A stretch of 47,612 nucleotides of DNA from Gammaproteobacteria bacterium. GTDB lineage: Bacteria; Pseudomonadota; Gammaproteobacteria; Arenicellales; Poriferihabitantaceae. The notes under the pieces were generated by a model, which searched no databases, was not told the origin of the DNA, and saw only the letters and a list, made by a program, of their open reading frames with translations. The translations under genes and the position numbers were made by a program. The first letter of the stretch is position 1. Every line of letters starts with the position of its first letter. The DNA is taken from NCBI GenBank assembly GCA_028817405.1, contig JAPPPS010000051.1:1-47612 (forward strand), read 5' to 3'. This document shows, piece by piece, positions 30,965 to 41,373 of the stretch.

Positions 30965-31792
30965 ATGCCGCCTTTTCCGGCTGACAGTGGCGATGAATCT
31001 TGTGGCGTTTGCGCGGGGGCGGCGGTGACTGAAGTGGCGGAGATTCCGGTGCGAGGCGCGCGCTGCGAAGAGGAAGTCTGCAGATACTGCCTCGGCCGGC
31101 ATCCGGCCACCGGCGGGATGCTGAGCCAGGCCGAGACCGACCTCATTCACGCGCACCGGGTGCGGCGGCGGTTTCGCGCGCACGAGCGCATCTGCGCGGC
31201 CGGGCGAACGCCGGCGTTTTTTATCGGCAACCTCATCGAGGGCGTGGTGAAACTGTCGTTCGCCGCGCCGGGCGCGGTCGACGCGCTGCTGTTTCCCGGC
31301 GATTTTCTCGGCCCGTTCGGCGACGGCGGGCGGCCGACCTGCACCGCCGCGGCGCTGACCGACTGCGAATTGTGCTGCTTCCACAGCGCCGGATTGCACC
31401 GCGTTTTCGCCCGCCACCCGCGCCTGCAGGAAAACTTTCTGCAGCACTTCGCCGAAGCGGTCGAGCGCGCCCGCGAAGACGCCGCCAAACTCCGCCGCCC
31501 GCAAGCCGCGGCCCGAGTCGCGGCGCTGCTCAACATCTTCGCCGCGCGCGCGCAAACCGCGGCCGCCGCGGACCAAGCGCCCGGCGCGCCCGCCGGGGCC
31601 CCCGGCGATGCCGGCATCGAAGTGCAACTGCCGCTGCGCCGCGCCGAAATGGGCTTGCTGCTCGGCCTCAGTCCGGAGACGGTCAGTCGCGCCTTAAGCC
31701 GCCTGCGCGACCGCGGCATCATCCGCCCAATATCCCGCCGCGCCTGGCTAATCAAAAACCCCCCGCAACTGAAAGCGCAGGCAAAAGCCTAA
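30965..31792 (+). CDS. Crp/Fnr-family regulator (FNR/ANR-like, Cys-rich N-terminus)
   Basis: ESCGVCAG...CEEEVCRYC N-terminal cysteines; cNMP-binding-like core; C-terminal HTH RRAEMGLLLGLSPETVSRALSRLRDRGII. Confidence 0.9.
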   Translation: MPPFPADSGDESCGVCAGAAVTEVAEIPVRGARCEEEVCRYCLGRHPATGGMLSQAETDLIHAHRVRRRFRAHERICAAGRTPAFFIGNLIEGVVKLSFAAPGAVDALLFPGDFLGPFGDGGRPTCTAAALTDCELCCFHSAGLHRVFARHPRLQENFLQHFAEAVERAREDAAKLRRPQAAARVAALLNIFAARAQTAAAADQAPGAPAGAPGDAGIEVQLPLRRAEMGLLLGLSPETVSRALSRLRDRGIIRPISRRAWLIKNPPQLKAQAKA

Positions 31793-31844
31793 CCCGCACC
31801 ACCGACCGGCATCCCCACCGTCATGCCCTCGACTCCTCACCGTC

Positions 31845-31870
31845 ACGCCCACAGTCTGTTAATCGGGCGT
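31845..31870. terminator. Hairpin acgcccacagtctgttaatcgggcgt downstream of fnr-like gene
   Basis: Imperfect inverted repeat ACGCCC...GGGCGT with the same AGTCTGTTAA loop as other elements here; no clear U tract. Confidence 0.4.
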
Positions 31871-31915
31871 CCAGCGACTTTTCTTTCTTCGATTCCTTTG
31901 TCGGCCCAATTAAAT

Positions 31916-32085
31916 TCTGCTCCCGCCCACGAGCGGGGGATTCTGGATTCCGGGTCGCGGTCATTCGTTGCGTCTAAAGCCGCCGCAATTAATTGCACGG
32001 CGTATACAGTGACATTGCCACGGTACTTAATTGCGCTACCGAAAGACTTGGACGCCGGAATCCAGACGCCACGGATGGCAAATTA
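31916..32085. repeat. Intergenic repeat cluster (inverted and direct segments shared with 47.3-47.6 kb)
   Basis: ctgctcccgcccacgagcgggggattctgg (31916-31945) matches the reverse complement of 47495-47524 at 28/30; ggaatccagacgccacggatggcaaatta (32057-32085) is identical to 47364-47392. Confidence 0.9.
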
Positions 32086-32174
32086 GACAGCTCTCGGCGG
32101 GTGTTGACAACCGCGGTTATTATCGATTATAATTCCCGTCTCTTTTTAACATTTGTTCTTGGAGGCAAATCAGT

Positions 32175-33146
32175 ATGAACATGAAAACTTGTGCAGAAAT
32201 TGGCGTTCTTGAAAGCGTCGAAATAACAGAGATGTGGCGCCTTGAAACAGCGTTTAGCGACTGGCTTGCAGAGCCGGACAATCTCGAACTTTTCGGCGAA
32301 AAAATTGGCTTGAAACTTGCCGAATCTGAACGAGAAGTTGGCGTTGGAAAATTCTTCGCCGACATTCACTGCAGAGATGTGGAAAACGACTGCGTGGCGG
32401 TCATAGAAAACCAGTTTGGACAGACCAACCACGACCATCTTGGCAAACTGCTAACCTACGCCGCCGGCTTGGAGGCGGTAACGGTAGTTTGGATTGCGGA
32501 GGACTTCCGATTCGAGCACCGTCAGTCCATGGACTGGCTTAACGAAATTTCTCGTCCGGATATCCATTTCTTCGGCGTGGAAATCAAACTGCGCAAAATT
32601 GGCGACTCCGCCATCGCGCCCGATTTTGTCGTCGTTTCCGAGCCCAACGATTGGGCCAGAACGATGCGCACGGTGGCAAATTTAAGCGAGAAAGACCGCG
32701 CTCAGTACGAATACTGGACGGCGTTCCAAGATTTTTGCCGTAGCCGGCACGAGGGTTTGGGGCTGAATTTGAGCAAACCTTGCACCATGGATTGGATGTA
32801 TTTTCCCTTGGGGCACGGGGTAAGCGGCATTGCCCACGGAAACATCGCCCTGCGACCGCGAAAAAATTTGATTAAGGCTATCATCTTGGTGGACCACAAG
32901 AAAAATTCTTACGAGCACTTCCAACAATTGGAATCGCATAAAGAACAAATCGAGAGCAACGTTCCGAACTTGTCTTTTCAATGGAACGGCAATCCGGAAA
33001 AAACGATTCAAACTCTTTCCGTTTCCAAAGACTGCAACCCAAGCGACAAAAACGACTGGAGAAACCAGCACCAGTGGCTGGCTGACAGCATCGCGCGCAT
33101 GCGAGAAGCCGTCTATCCTGTCGTCAAAAAAATCGCCAACCCATAA
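32175..33146 (+). CDS. DUF4268-like domain protein (putative PD-(D/E)XK-type N-terminal module)
   Basis: GKFFADIHCRDVENDCVAVIENQFGQTNHDHLGKLLTYAAGLEAVTVVWIAEDFRFEHRQSMDWLNEIS...YWTAFQDFCR; compositionally less GC-rich than neighbours. Confidence 0.75.
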   Translation: MNMKTCAEIGVLESVEITEMWRLETAFSDWLAEPDNLELFGEKIGLKLAESEREVGVGKFFADIHCRDVENDCVAVIENQFGQTNHDHLGKLLTYAAGLEAVTVVWIAEDFRFEHRQSMDWLNEISRPDIHFFGVEIKLRKIGDSAIAPDFVVVSEPNDWARTMRTVANLSEKDRAQYEYWTAFQDFCRSRHEGLGLNLSKPCTMDWMYFPLGHGVSGIAHGNIALRPRKNLIKAIILVDHKKNSYEHFQQLESHKEQIESNVPNLSFQWNGNPEKTIQTLSVSKDCNPSDKNDWRNQHQWLADSIARMREAVYPVVKKIANP

Positions 33147-33548
33147 CGACCGACATGCCAAACACTAAACTCAATCGACCGAATCCGATTTATCCGAGGT
33201 GGCTCGACCCGTTCTTTGGCGTGAGTCAAGAATACCTTCTGAAAATCGGCGACGGCGATGCCAAACGCGGCTACGACAAGATGCTCGACGCGTTTATTGC
33301 GCGGTGGAATGCGAGCGCGAAAATCAACCGTTTTATCCCGCCGACCTCCAGGGAAAACGGCATGGCATGGATGCCGGACAGCGTCAAAATCGCGGCCGAG
33401 GCGCGGCGGCGTCGCGGGTTCGCCGGTTCAGTCGCTTTGGTTTCTTCGGCCCGCGTTCGAAGCGCGCGCAACCGCTGCGCCGACCATTCCGACCGTACCG
33501 TTGCGCCCGCTGTCGCAAGTCATGCGATTGGCGCGCAGGGGCCGCGCC

Positions 33549-34532
33549 ATGACCTGGTTCATTTTCATCGGCGACTTGGTGGTCATGGCGGCGCTATTCG
33601 GCGTCGCCGCGTATCTGTTCCTGCGCGCCAACCCCGCGCCGTGGTGGTGGTTTGCGCTGCTGCTCGGGCTGCTGGTTTTCACCGTGCTCTACCTGATTTT
33701 GTATCCCGGCCTCGGCGACTACCCCGGCATGCTCAGATGGACGCAGGAGACGCAAATCCAGCAAAGCGCGGCCCGCGACCAAGATAAAAACGCCGCCCGG
33801 CGCGCCCGGTGGCAGGGCATGACCGCCGCCGAACTCGCCGCCGACGCCGCCGCCATGCGCACCGCCGGCCGCCTGTTCCGCCACAACTGCGCCGCCTGCC
33901 ACGCCGAAGACGCCGGCGGCATCCCCGGCATCGCCCCCGACCTCACCGACCACGCCTGGAACTGGGGCGGCAGCGAAGCACAAATCCGCCAAACCATCAC
34001 CGCCGGCCGCACCGGCCTCATGCCGCCCCTCGGCGCGGCCCTGGGCGAAGAAGGCATAACGGAAGTCGCCGAATTCGTCCTGCACGGCCTCGACCGCGCG
34101 GCTGGCGATGGCGGGGACGGCGCCGGCGGCGCTGGCGGCGATGCAGGCGGTGTCGATGGCGCAGATTCCGGCAGGGGCGGCGGCGGCGGCGGCGATGCGG
34201 ACGGTGCCGGTGGCGTTGGCGGCGATGCGGGTGGTGGTGACATCGATGGCGGTAGCGATGCGAGCGGCGGTGTCGGCGACGAAACCTTGGCCGCCGGCCG
34301 CACAAAATACGCGCAATTCTGCGCCGCCTGCCACGGCCCCGGCGGCAAAGGCAACCCCGCCCTCGGCGCCCCCGACCTCACCGACGCCGTATGGTTCTAC
34401 GGCAACACCCCCGCCGCCATCCGCGCCGCCATCCGCCACGGCCGCAGCAACCAAATGCCGGCCCAAGGCCAACGCCTGACCGAAACCCAGTTGCGCCTGT
34501 TAGTCGCCTACCTGCTACGCCACACCGACTGA
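33549..34532 (+). CDS. ccoP: cbb3-type cytochrome c oxidase diheme subunit (CcoP)
   Basis: MTWFIFIGDLVVMAALFGVAAYLFLR...YLILYPGLGDYPGMLRWTQETQ; two CAACH haem motifs followed by APDLTDHAWNWGG / APDLTDAVWFYG. Long G/D-rich spacer between haem domains. Confidence 0.9.
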   Translation: MTWFIFIGDLVVMAALFGVAAYLFLRANPAPWWWFALLLGLLVFTVLYLILYPGLGDYPGMLRWTQETQIQQSAARDQDKNAARRARWQGMTAAELAADAAAMRTAGRLFRHNCAACHAEDAGGIPGIAPDLTDHAWNWGGSEAQIRQTITAGRTGLMPPLGAALGEEGITEVAEFVLHGLDRAAGDGGDGAGGAGGDAGGVDGADSGRGGGGGGDADGAGGVGGDAGGGDIDGGSDASGGVGDETLAAGRTKYAQFCAACHGPGGKGNPALGAPDLTDAVWFYGNTPAAIRAAIRHGRSNQMPAQGQRLTETQLRLLVAYLLRHTD

Positions 34533-34563
34533 CCGCCCTTCCCGCGCACCGCACAACGCCGCC

Positions 34564-35928
34564 CTACCCCGCTTCCTCCGGCAGCGCGAGGTTCAGGACG
34601 ATGGCGATGACGGCGGCCGGGAGGAGGCCGGAGGTGAGCAGGACGCGGGCGGTGTCGGGCAAGTGTTGCACCGCCTCCGGCACCAGTTGCAAGCCCAATC
34701 CGACCGACAGCGCGACCGCGAAAATCAGCATGTTGCGGCGGTTCCAGTCGACCGCCGACAGCAGCGACACGCCGGCCGAGGCGACCATGCCGAACATGAT
34801 GATGACGCCGCCGCCGAGCACTTCGATGGGGACGGTGGAGATGGCCGCGCCGATTTTCGGAATCAATCCGCACAGCAGCAGAAACACCGCGCCGCAGGTG
34901 ACCACATGCCGGCTCATCACGCCGGTGAACGCCACCAACCCGACATTCTGCGAGAACGAGGTGTTCGGCAGCGCGCCGAACAAGCCCGCGGCCGCGCTGC
35001 CCAAGCCGTCGGCGAAAGTCGCGCCGCGGATTTCCGCGTCGGTGGCCTCGCGCCCGGCCCCGCCTTTGGTGATGCCGGACACATCGCCGACCGTCTCAAT
35101 CGCCGAGATGAACGACATCAAAACGAAGCCGATGACGGCCGCGGCGCTGAACTCGAAACCGAAGTGCAACAGGTTCGGCAGCGCAAACGGCGCGGCGCGG
35201 CCGATGTTGCCGAAGTCGACCAAGCCGAGCGCCAGCGCGACCGCGTAGCCGGCGATGAGGCCGAGCAGCACCGCGGCCAAGGACAGCATGCCGCGGGTGA
35301 AGAATTTCAGCGCCAAGGTGACCGCGATGACGACCAGCGCCAGCGACCAGTTCAGCAGACTGCCGAACTCCGCGGCGCCGGATTGCAGCGCCGGCACGCC
35401 GCCGGCCGCGTAGGTGATGCCGACGCGAATCAACGCCAAGCCAATCATCACCACGATGAGGCCCGTGACCAGCGGCGGCAGCGCGAAACGAATGCGCCCG
35501 ACGAACGGCGCCAGCGCGGCGTGGAACAAACCGCCGACCAGCACCCCGCCCATCAGCGCCGCCATGCCGTCCACGCCCTTGCCCGCGACCAACGGGAGCA
35601 TCACCGGAATGAACGCGAAACTGGTGCCTTGGACGACCGGCAACCTCGCCCCGACCGGCCCGGCGCCGATGGTCTGCAGCAGCGTGGCCACGCCGGCGAA
35701 CAGCATCGACATTTGAATCATGTAAATCAAACTGGGGAAGTCCGGCGAGTTGGAGCCGAAGCCGAAACCGGCCGCCCCCGCGACGATAATCGCCGGCGTG
35801 ACATTGCTGACAAACATCGCCAGCACATGCTGAATGCCGAGCGGCACCGCCAGCGACCACGCCGGCATGTAATCCGGGTCGCGCAGTTGCTCAGGGCTGC
35901 CGATTACGCTTTCGTTTTGATGGGACAT
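34564..35928 (-). CDS. NCS2 family xanthine/uracil permease
   Basis: MPAWSLAVPLGIQHVLAMFVSNVTPAIIVAGAAG...LPVVQGTSFAFIPVMLPLV...SAIETVGDVSGITKGG...GALPNTSFSQNVGLVAFTGVMSRHVV. Confidence 0.94.
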   Translation of the reverse strand: MSHQNESVIGSPEQLRDPDYMPAWSLAVPLGIQHVLAMFVSNVTPAIIVAGAAGFGFGSNSPDFPSLIYMIQMSMLFAGVATLLQTIGAGPVGARLPVVQGTSFAFIPVMLPLVAGKGVDGMAALMGGVLVGGLFHAALAPFVGRIRFALPPLVTGLIVVMIGLALIRVGITYAAGGVPALQSGAAEFGSLLNWSLALVVIAVTLALKFFTRGMLSLAAVLLGLIAGYAVALALGLVDFGNIGRAAPFALPNLLHFGFEFSAAAVIGFVLMSFISAIETVGDVSGITKGGAGREATDAEIRGATFADGLGSAAAGLFGALPNTSFSQNVGLVAFTGVMSRHVVTCGAVFLLLCGLIPKIGAAISTVPIEVLGGGVIIMFGMVASAGVSLLSAVDWNRRNMLIFAVALSVGLGLQLVPEAVQHLPDTARVLLTSGLLPAAVIAIVLNLALPEEAG

Positions 35929-35943
35929 GGTGGCCTCCGGGGT

Positions 35944-36003
35944 TTTCGGTGGGTTTCGCTGAGGTTTCGCTGATGTTTCGGTGGATTTCGGTGAATTTCG
36001 GTC
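35944..36003. repeat. Short tandem repeat tttcggtgg/tttcgctgagg (period 10-11 bp, about 6 copies)
   Basis: tttcggtgggtttcgctgaggtttcgctgatgtttcggtggatttcggtgaatttcggtcgg just upstream of the NCS2 permease. Confidence 0.9.
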
Positions 36004-36038
36004 GGGCGCGCGCTGGACGGTCTCTCGGCCGCGCGGCT

Positions 36039-36581
36039 TTACCACATCCGTCGCAGGATTGGGTTGTGGTCGATGAGGTGGTGTTTGGCGGTGGCGGTGG
36101 CGTGGAGGGCGGCCAAGGCGGCGAGGGTGTATGCCGACCAGTAGTGCGCGGTGGTGGCGAGGTCGCGGAGGGGGGCGTTGATGGCGGCGATGGCGGGGAG
36201 TTGCAGGCCGCCGGGCAGCGGCACCGCGGCGCCGGCGGCGGTGGAAATGAGGTAGCCGCTGATTGGGATGAGGAACATGAGGAGAAGGAAAGCGCGGTGT
36301 GTGACGGCGGCCGCGCGTTGTTCCCACGGCGCGCCGGCGGCGGGCAGTTCGGCGCGGTGGCGGCGACGCTGAAAGCGGCAGGCGAGTTGCCCGGCGGCGA
36401 TGAGCGGCGCCAACAAGCCCAGCGCGCGATGCCAGAACAGCGCGTCGTTATACCATCTGTCGTAGTAATCCAAACCGGTGAGATACCAGCCGAGCGCGAC
36501 CAAGCCGAGCAGTAGCGAGGCATGCAGCCAGTGCAGCGCGCGGGTGGTACGGGTGTGGCGCGACGGTGGCGGCGACATCAT
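36039..36581 (-). CDS. Cytochrome b561 family protein
   Basis: TTRALHWLHASLLLGLVALGWYLTGLDYYDRWYNDALFWHRALGLLAPLIAAGQLACRF...HYWSAYTLAALAALHATATAKHHLI; start at MMSPPP. Confidence 0.88.
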   Translation of the reverse strand: MMSPPPSRHTRTTRALHWLHASLLLGLVALGWYLTGLDYYDRWYNDALFWHRALGLLAPLIAAGQLACRFQRRRHRAELPAAGAPWEQRAAAVTHRAFLLLMFLIPISGYLISTAAGAAVPLPGGLQLPAIAAINAPLRDLATTAHYWSAYTLAALAALHATATAKHHLIDHNPILRRMW

Positions 36582-36712
36582 GCGTGGGGCGACGGTGACG
36601 GTGTATGCGATGGTGACGGTGTATGCGACGGCGACGGTGACGGTGGATGCGACGGTGACGGCATGCGCGGCGGCGACATCATGCGTGGGGTGACGGTGAC
36701 GGTGTATGCGGC
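36568..36712. repeat. GACGGTG/GTGTATGCG simple-sequence region containing a 42-bp direct repeat
   Basis: ggcggcgacatcatgcgtgggg[c/t]gacggtgacggtgtatgcg at 36568-36609 and 36669-36710 with one mismatch. Confidence 0.92.
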
Positions 36713-36771
36713 GGTGGCGGCCGGCGCGCGGCGGGGTCACCGTCGCCATCGCCATCGCTGAGCGCCGGCGG

Positions 36772-37350
36772 TTACTGGCGGATGCCTTCGATGTACAGAC
36801 TGAGTTCCACCTTCTCCGCCATGGGTCCCAGGTTGTAGTCGATGCCGAAGTCGCTGCGGGCGATGACCGTGCTGCCTTCAAAGCCGACGCGGTAGCCGCC
36901 CCACGGGTCGTCGCCCTCGCCGATTTTGCGCATGGTGATGACGATGGGTCGGGTGACACCGTGCAGTTCCAAGTCGCCGCGCAACTCGCCGCCGTCGGCG
37001 TCGCCGCTGTAGGCGGCGCCGGTGAACACCGCGCGCGGGTAAGCGTCGGTGTCGAGGAAGTCGTCGCCGCGCAGGTGTTTGTCGCGCTCGGCGTGGTTGC
37101 TGTCGATGGAAGCGGTGTCCAATTCCACGCGGATGTTGGTGGGGCCGTCGGCGTTGGCGGCGTCGTATTCAAACCGGCCGCTGAATTTGTTGAATCTACC
37201 GATGAGCCAACTGAAGCCGAGATGCTGGGTGCGGAATTGCACGAACGAATGCGCGAGGTCGACGCGGTATTCGGCGGCGTGTGCGGGCGTAGTTAAGAGT
37301 GCGGCGGCGGCGATGAGCATGGCGACGGTGACGGTGACGGTGGTTTTCAT
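36772..37350 (-). CDS. YceI-family periplasmic protein
   Basis: MKTTVTVTVAMLIAAAALLTTPAHAAEYRVDLAHSFVQFRTQHLGFSWLIGRFNKFSGRFEYD...GDLELHGVTRPIVI; signal peptide plus YceI fold. Confidence 0.93.
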   Translation of the reverse strand: MKTTVTVTVAMLIAAAALLTTPAHAAEYRVDLAHSFVQFRTQHLGFSWLIGRFNKFSGRFEYDAANADGPTNIRVELDTASIDSNHAERDKHLRGDDFLDTDAYPRAVFTGAAYSGDADGGELRGDLELHGVTRPIVITMRKIGEGDDPWGGYRVGFEGSTVIARSDFGIDYNLGPMAEKVELSLYIEGIRQ

Positions 37351-37416
37351 GGTTGAATTCCGGATGTAGGTTTCGGGTCGATGGAAAGGATTTGCGCGCG
37401 CCCGCTTAACACGTCA

Positions 37417-37440
37417 CCCCCGCAGTGTTTTAAGCGGGGG
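37417..37440. terminator. Hairpin cccccgcagtgttttaagcggggg between acs and yceI
   Basis: 7-bp perfect stem CCCCCGC/GCGGGGG; loop resembles the repeat family; no U tract. Confidence 0.45.
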
Positions 37441-37499
37441 CTGCGGGCGTGGCGGTGGGTGGGCCTGCGAGCGTGACGGTGATGGGGCCGGGTTTCGAG

Positions 37500-39437
<1,938 letters not shown>

Positions 39438-39503
39438 GACGGTTCTCCGTGGGTGATTGGCGGAAAGAAACGGCGTAAAGAAATTGATGCAAGGCGCGCG
39501 CGC

Positions 39504-40928
39504 TCAATGCAACTGGCTGCTAACGCCCGGCGACTGGCCGGACAGCACTTCGACCATTTTCTCCGCGTGTTCGAGTTGCGCGCAATCCAGCGGTGTCATG
39601 TCGTCGCGGGCGCGGGCGCGCACATCCGCGCCGTGGCGCAGCAGCAGCAGCGCGCTCTCGACGCTTTCTTCGCCGGCCGCCAGGTGCAGCGGCGTGTAGC
39701 CCTCCTCTTCGCGCGCGTCCACTTTGGCGTCGTGCGCCAGCAGTAATTCGACCATTTCAAATGCGTTGTCGTACGCGGCGATGTGCAGCGGCGAACAACC
39801 GTCGGCGCGCTTCAAGTTCACTTTGGCGCCGCGCTTCAGCAGCAACGCCGCGCTCTCGCGCGCGTCGGAGGAGACCGACATGTGCAGCGGCGCGCGGCCG
39901 GAAACATCGCGCGCGTTAATGTCGGCGCCGCGCTGCAGCAGCAATTCCACCGCCGCGGCGTCGCCGCCGCCGGCCGCGTTGTGCAGCGGCGAATGGTTGA
40001 GCGAATCGCGCGCGTTGACATCGGCGCCGCGCGCGATGAGTTGTTCGAGCATGTCGGTCGCGCCGTTCAGCGCCGCCCGGTGCAGCGGCGTGTGGCCAAA
40101 TTCGTTGCGCGCGCGCGCATCCGCGCCGCCCTGCAACAACAACGCGGCAACCTCGACCGCCGCGCGTTCGCCCGCGGCCATGTGCAGCGGCGTGTCGCGG
40201 TAGTCGTCGCGCGCATCGACTTTCGCGCCGCGCTGCAGCAGCAACGCGGCCGCTTTGCGCGCGCGGTTGTCGGCCGCGAGGTGCAGCGGCGTCTTGCCTT
40301 CGTCGTCGGCCGCGTTCACATCGGCGCCGTGGTCCAGAAGCAGCGCGACGGTTTTGCGCGAGTCGCCTTGCGCCGCTTCGTGCAGCGGCGTGCGCTGCTC
40401 GTCGTCGCGCGCTTCGATATCCGCGCCGCCCGCCAACAGCAGCGCGGCGGCGGCGCGGGTGTCGTTCAGGGCCGCGGTGTGCAGCGGCGCGCGGCCGTCC
40501 GCATCGCGCGCGTTGGCGTCGGCGCCGCGCTCCAGCAGCAGCGCGGTCACGGCGCTGGACTCGCTCTCGGCCCAGTGCAGCGGCGTGCCGCCTTCGTTGG
40601 TGCGCGCGTTGACATCGGCGCCGCCGTCCAGCAGCGCCTCGACGATGTCGATGTCGCCTTCTATCGCCGCCACATGCAGCGGTGTCTGGCCTTCGCCGTC
40701 GGCCGCGCTCGCATCCGCGCCGTGCTTCAGCAACTCCTCGGCCACCTCCAAATGCCCTTCCGCCGCCGCCAGATGCAGCGCGCTCCAGTTGTCTTCCGGC
40801 GCGCGCGCGTTGGCGTCCACGCCGCGCGCCAGAAGATTCTGCACCACGCGCAGCGCGCCGCGGCTCGAGGCTTTGAACAAGGCCGCGGCATCGGCGTCGA
40901 GACCGCGTTTTGGCTTGGGCGCGCTCAT
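39504..40928 (-). CDS. Ankyrin-repeat protein (474 aa, about 13 repeats)
   Basis: Serial GxTPLHxAAxx...LLLxxGADVNARD units, about 99-bp periodicity; no signal peptide or other domain evident. Confidence 0.95.
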   Translation of the reverse strand: MSAPKPKRGLDADAAALFKASSRGALRVVQNLLARGVDANARAPEDNWSALHLAAAEGHLEVAEELLKHGADASAADGEGQTPLHVAAIEGDIDIVEALLDGGADVNARTNEGGTPLHWAESESSAVTALLLERGADANARDADGRAPLHTAALNDTRAAAALLLAGGADIEARDDEQRTPLHEAAQGDSRKTVALLLDHGADVNAADDEGKTPLHLAADNRARKAAALLLQRGAKVDARDDYRDTPLHMAAGERAAVEVAALLLQGGADARARNEFGHTPLHRAALNGATDMLEQLIARGADVNARDSLNHSPLHNAAGGGDAAAVELLLQRGADINARDVSGRAPLHMSVSSDARESAALLLKRGAKVNLKRADGCSPLHIAAYDNAFEMVELLLAHDAKVDAREEEGYTPLHLAAGEESVESALLLLRHGADVRARARDDMTPLDCAQLEHAEKMVEVLSGQSPGVSSQLH

Positions 40929-41025
40929 GATTCGGTCTCCCGGTTCGCGTTCATGGTTGGTTTGGCGGCGACGGTTTCGATGTCGGTTTTGGGTTGGCGC
41001 GGCGACAAGCCGAGCAGTTTGTCGG

Positions 41026-41373
41026 TTACATTTGTTGCCATCGAAGTCTCGCTTCGGTCGGTTCGTCTTTTATCTCGTCGATTGACGGATGCGCGCGGTC
41101 CACCGGAATTCTGTCGTACACGACCGAACGGTGCGCAGCGTATACCGAAATGATGACTCTTTCTTCATCGTAAATCCGGCACAACACCCGATACTCGCCG
41201 ACCCGGTAACGCCACAAACCTTCGTAGCCTTCCACGCCTTTGAGTCGAATCTGCGGATGAGGCGTTTTTGCCAGCGTATTGCGCAGTTTGTCGTCGATTC
41301 TGGCGACAACCGCGCGCGGCAGTTTCTTCGCCTGTTTCCGGAAACTGGCGCTGTATCTAATCGTCCAGTCCAA
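41026..41373 (-). CDS. Type II toxin, RelE/ParE superfamily
   Basis: MDWTIRYSASFRKQAKKLPRAVVARIDDKLRNTLAKTPHPQIRLKGVEGYEGLWRYRVGEYRVLCRIYDEERVIISVYAAHRSVVY. Confidence 0.9.
   Translation of the reverse strand: MDWTIRYSASFRKQAKKLPRAVVARIDDKLRNTLAKTPHPQIRLKGVEGYEGLWRYRVGEYRVLCRIYDEERVIISVYAAHRSVVYDRIPVDRAHPSIDEIKDEPTEARLRWQQM

Noticed and set aside
33155-33787. 210-aa ORF downstream of the DUF4268 gene as an intact protein
   Set aside because: Its last ~240 bp overlap ccoP in another frame and the sequence becomes low-complexity after about residue 90; only the first ~90 aa may be real, so it is listed as part of a finding, not a feature.
34663-35973. 436-aa plus-strand ORF opposite the NCS2 permease
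   Set aside because: Shadow ORF of a clearly homologous minus-strand gene; composition (His/Arg/Asp/Gln-rich) is typical of antisense reading in GC-rich DNA.
36568-36712. Possible CRISPR array from periodic GTGTATGCG/GACGGTG motifs
   Set aside because: No uniform repeat length, no unique spacers and no cas genes; it is a simple-sequence tract with a direct duplication.
39504-40928. 99-bp periodicity suggestive of an array
   Set aside because: Explained by 33-aa ankyrin repeats.
39783-41153. 456-aa plus-strand ORF opposite the ankyrin gene
   Set aside because: Antisense of ankyrin repeats; apparent protein repeats merely mirror the coding strand.
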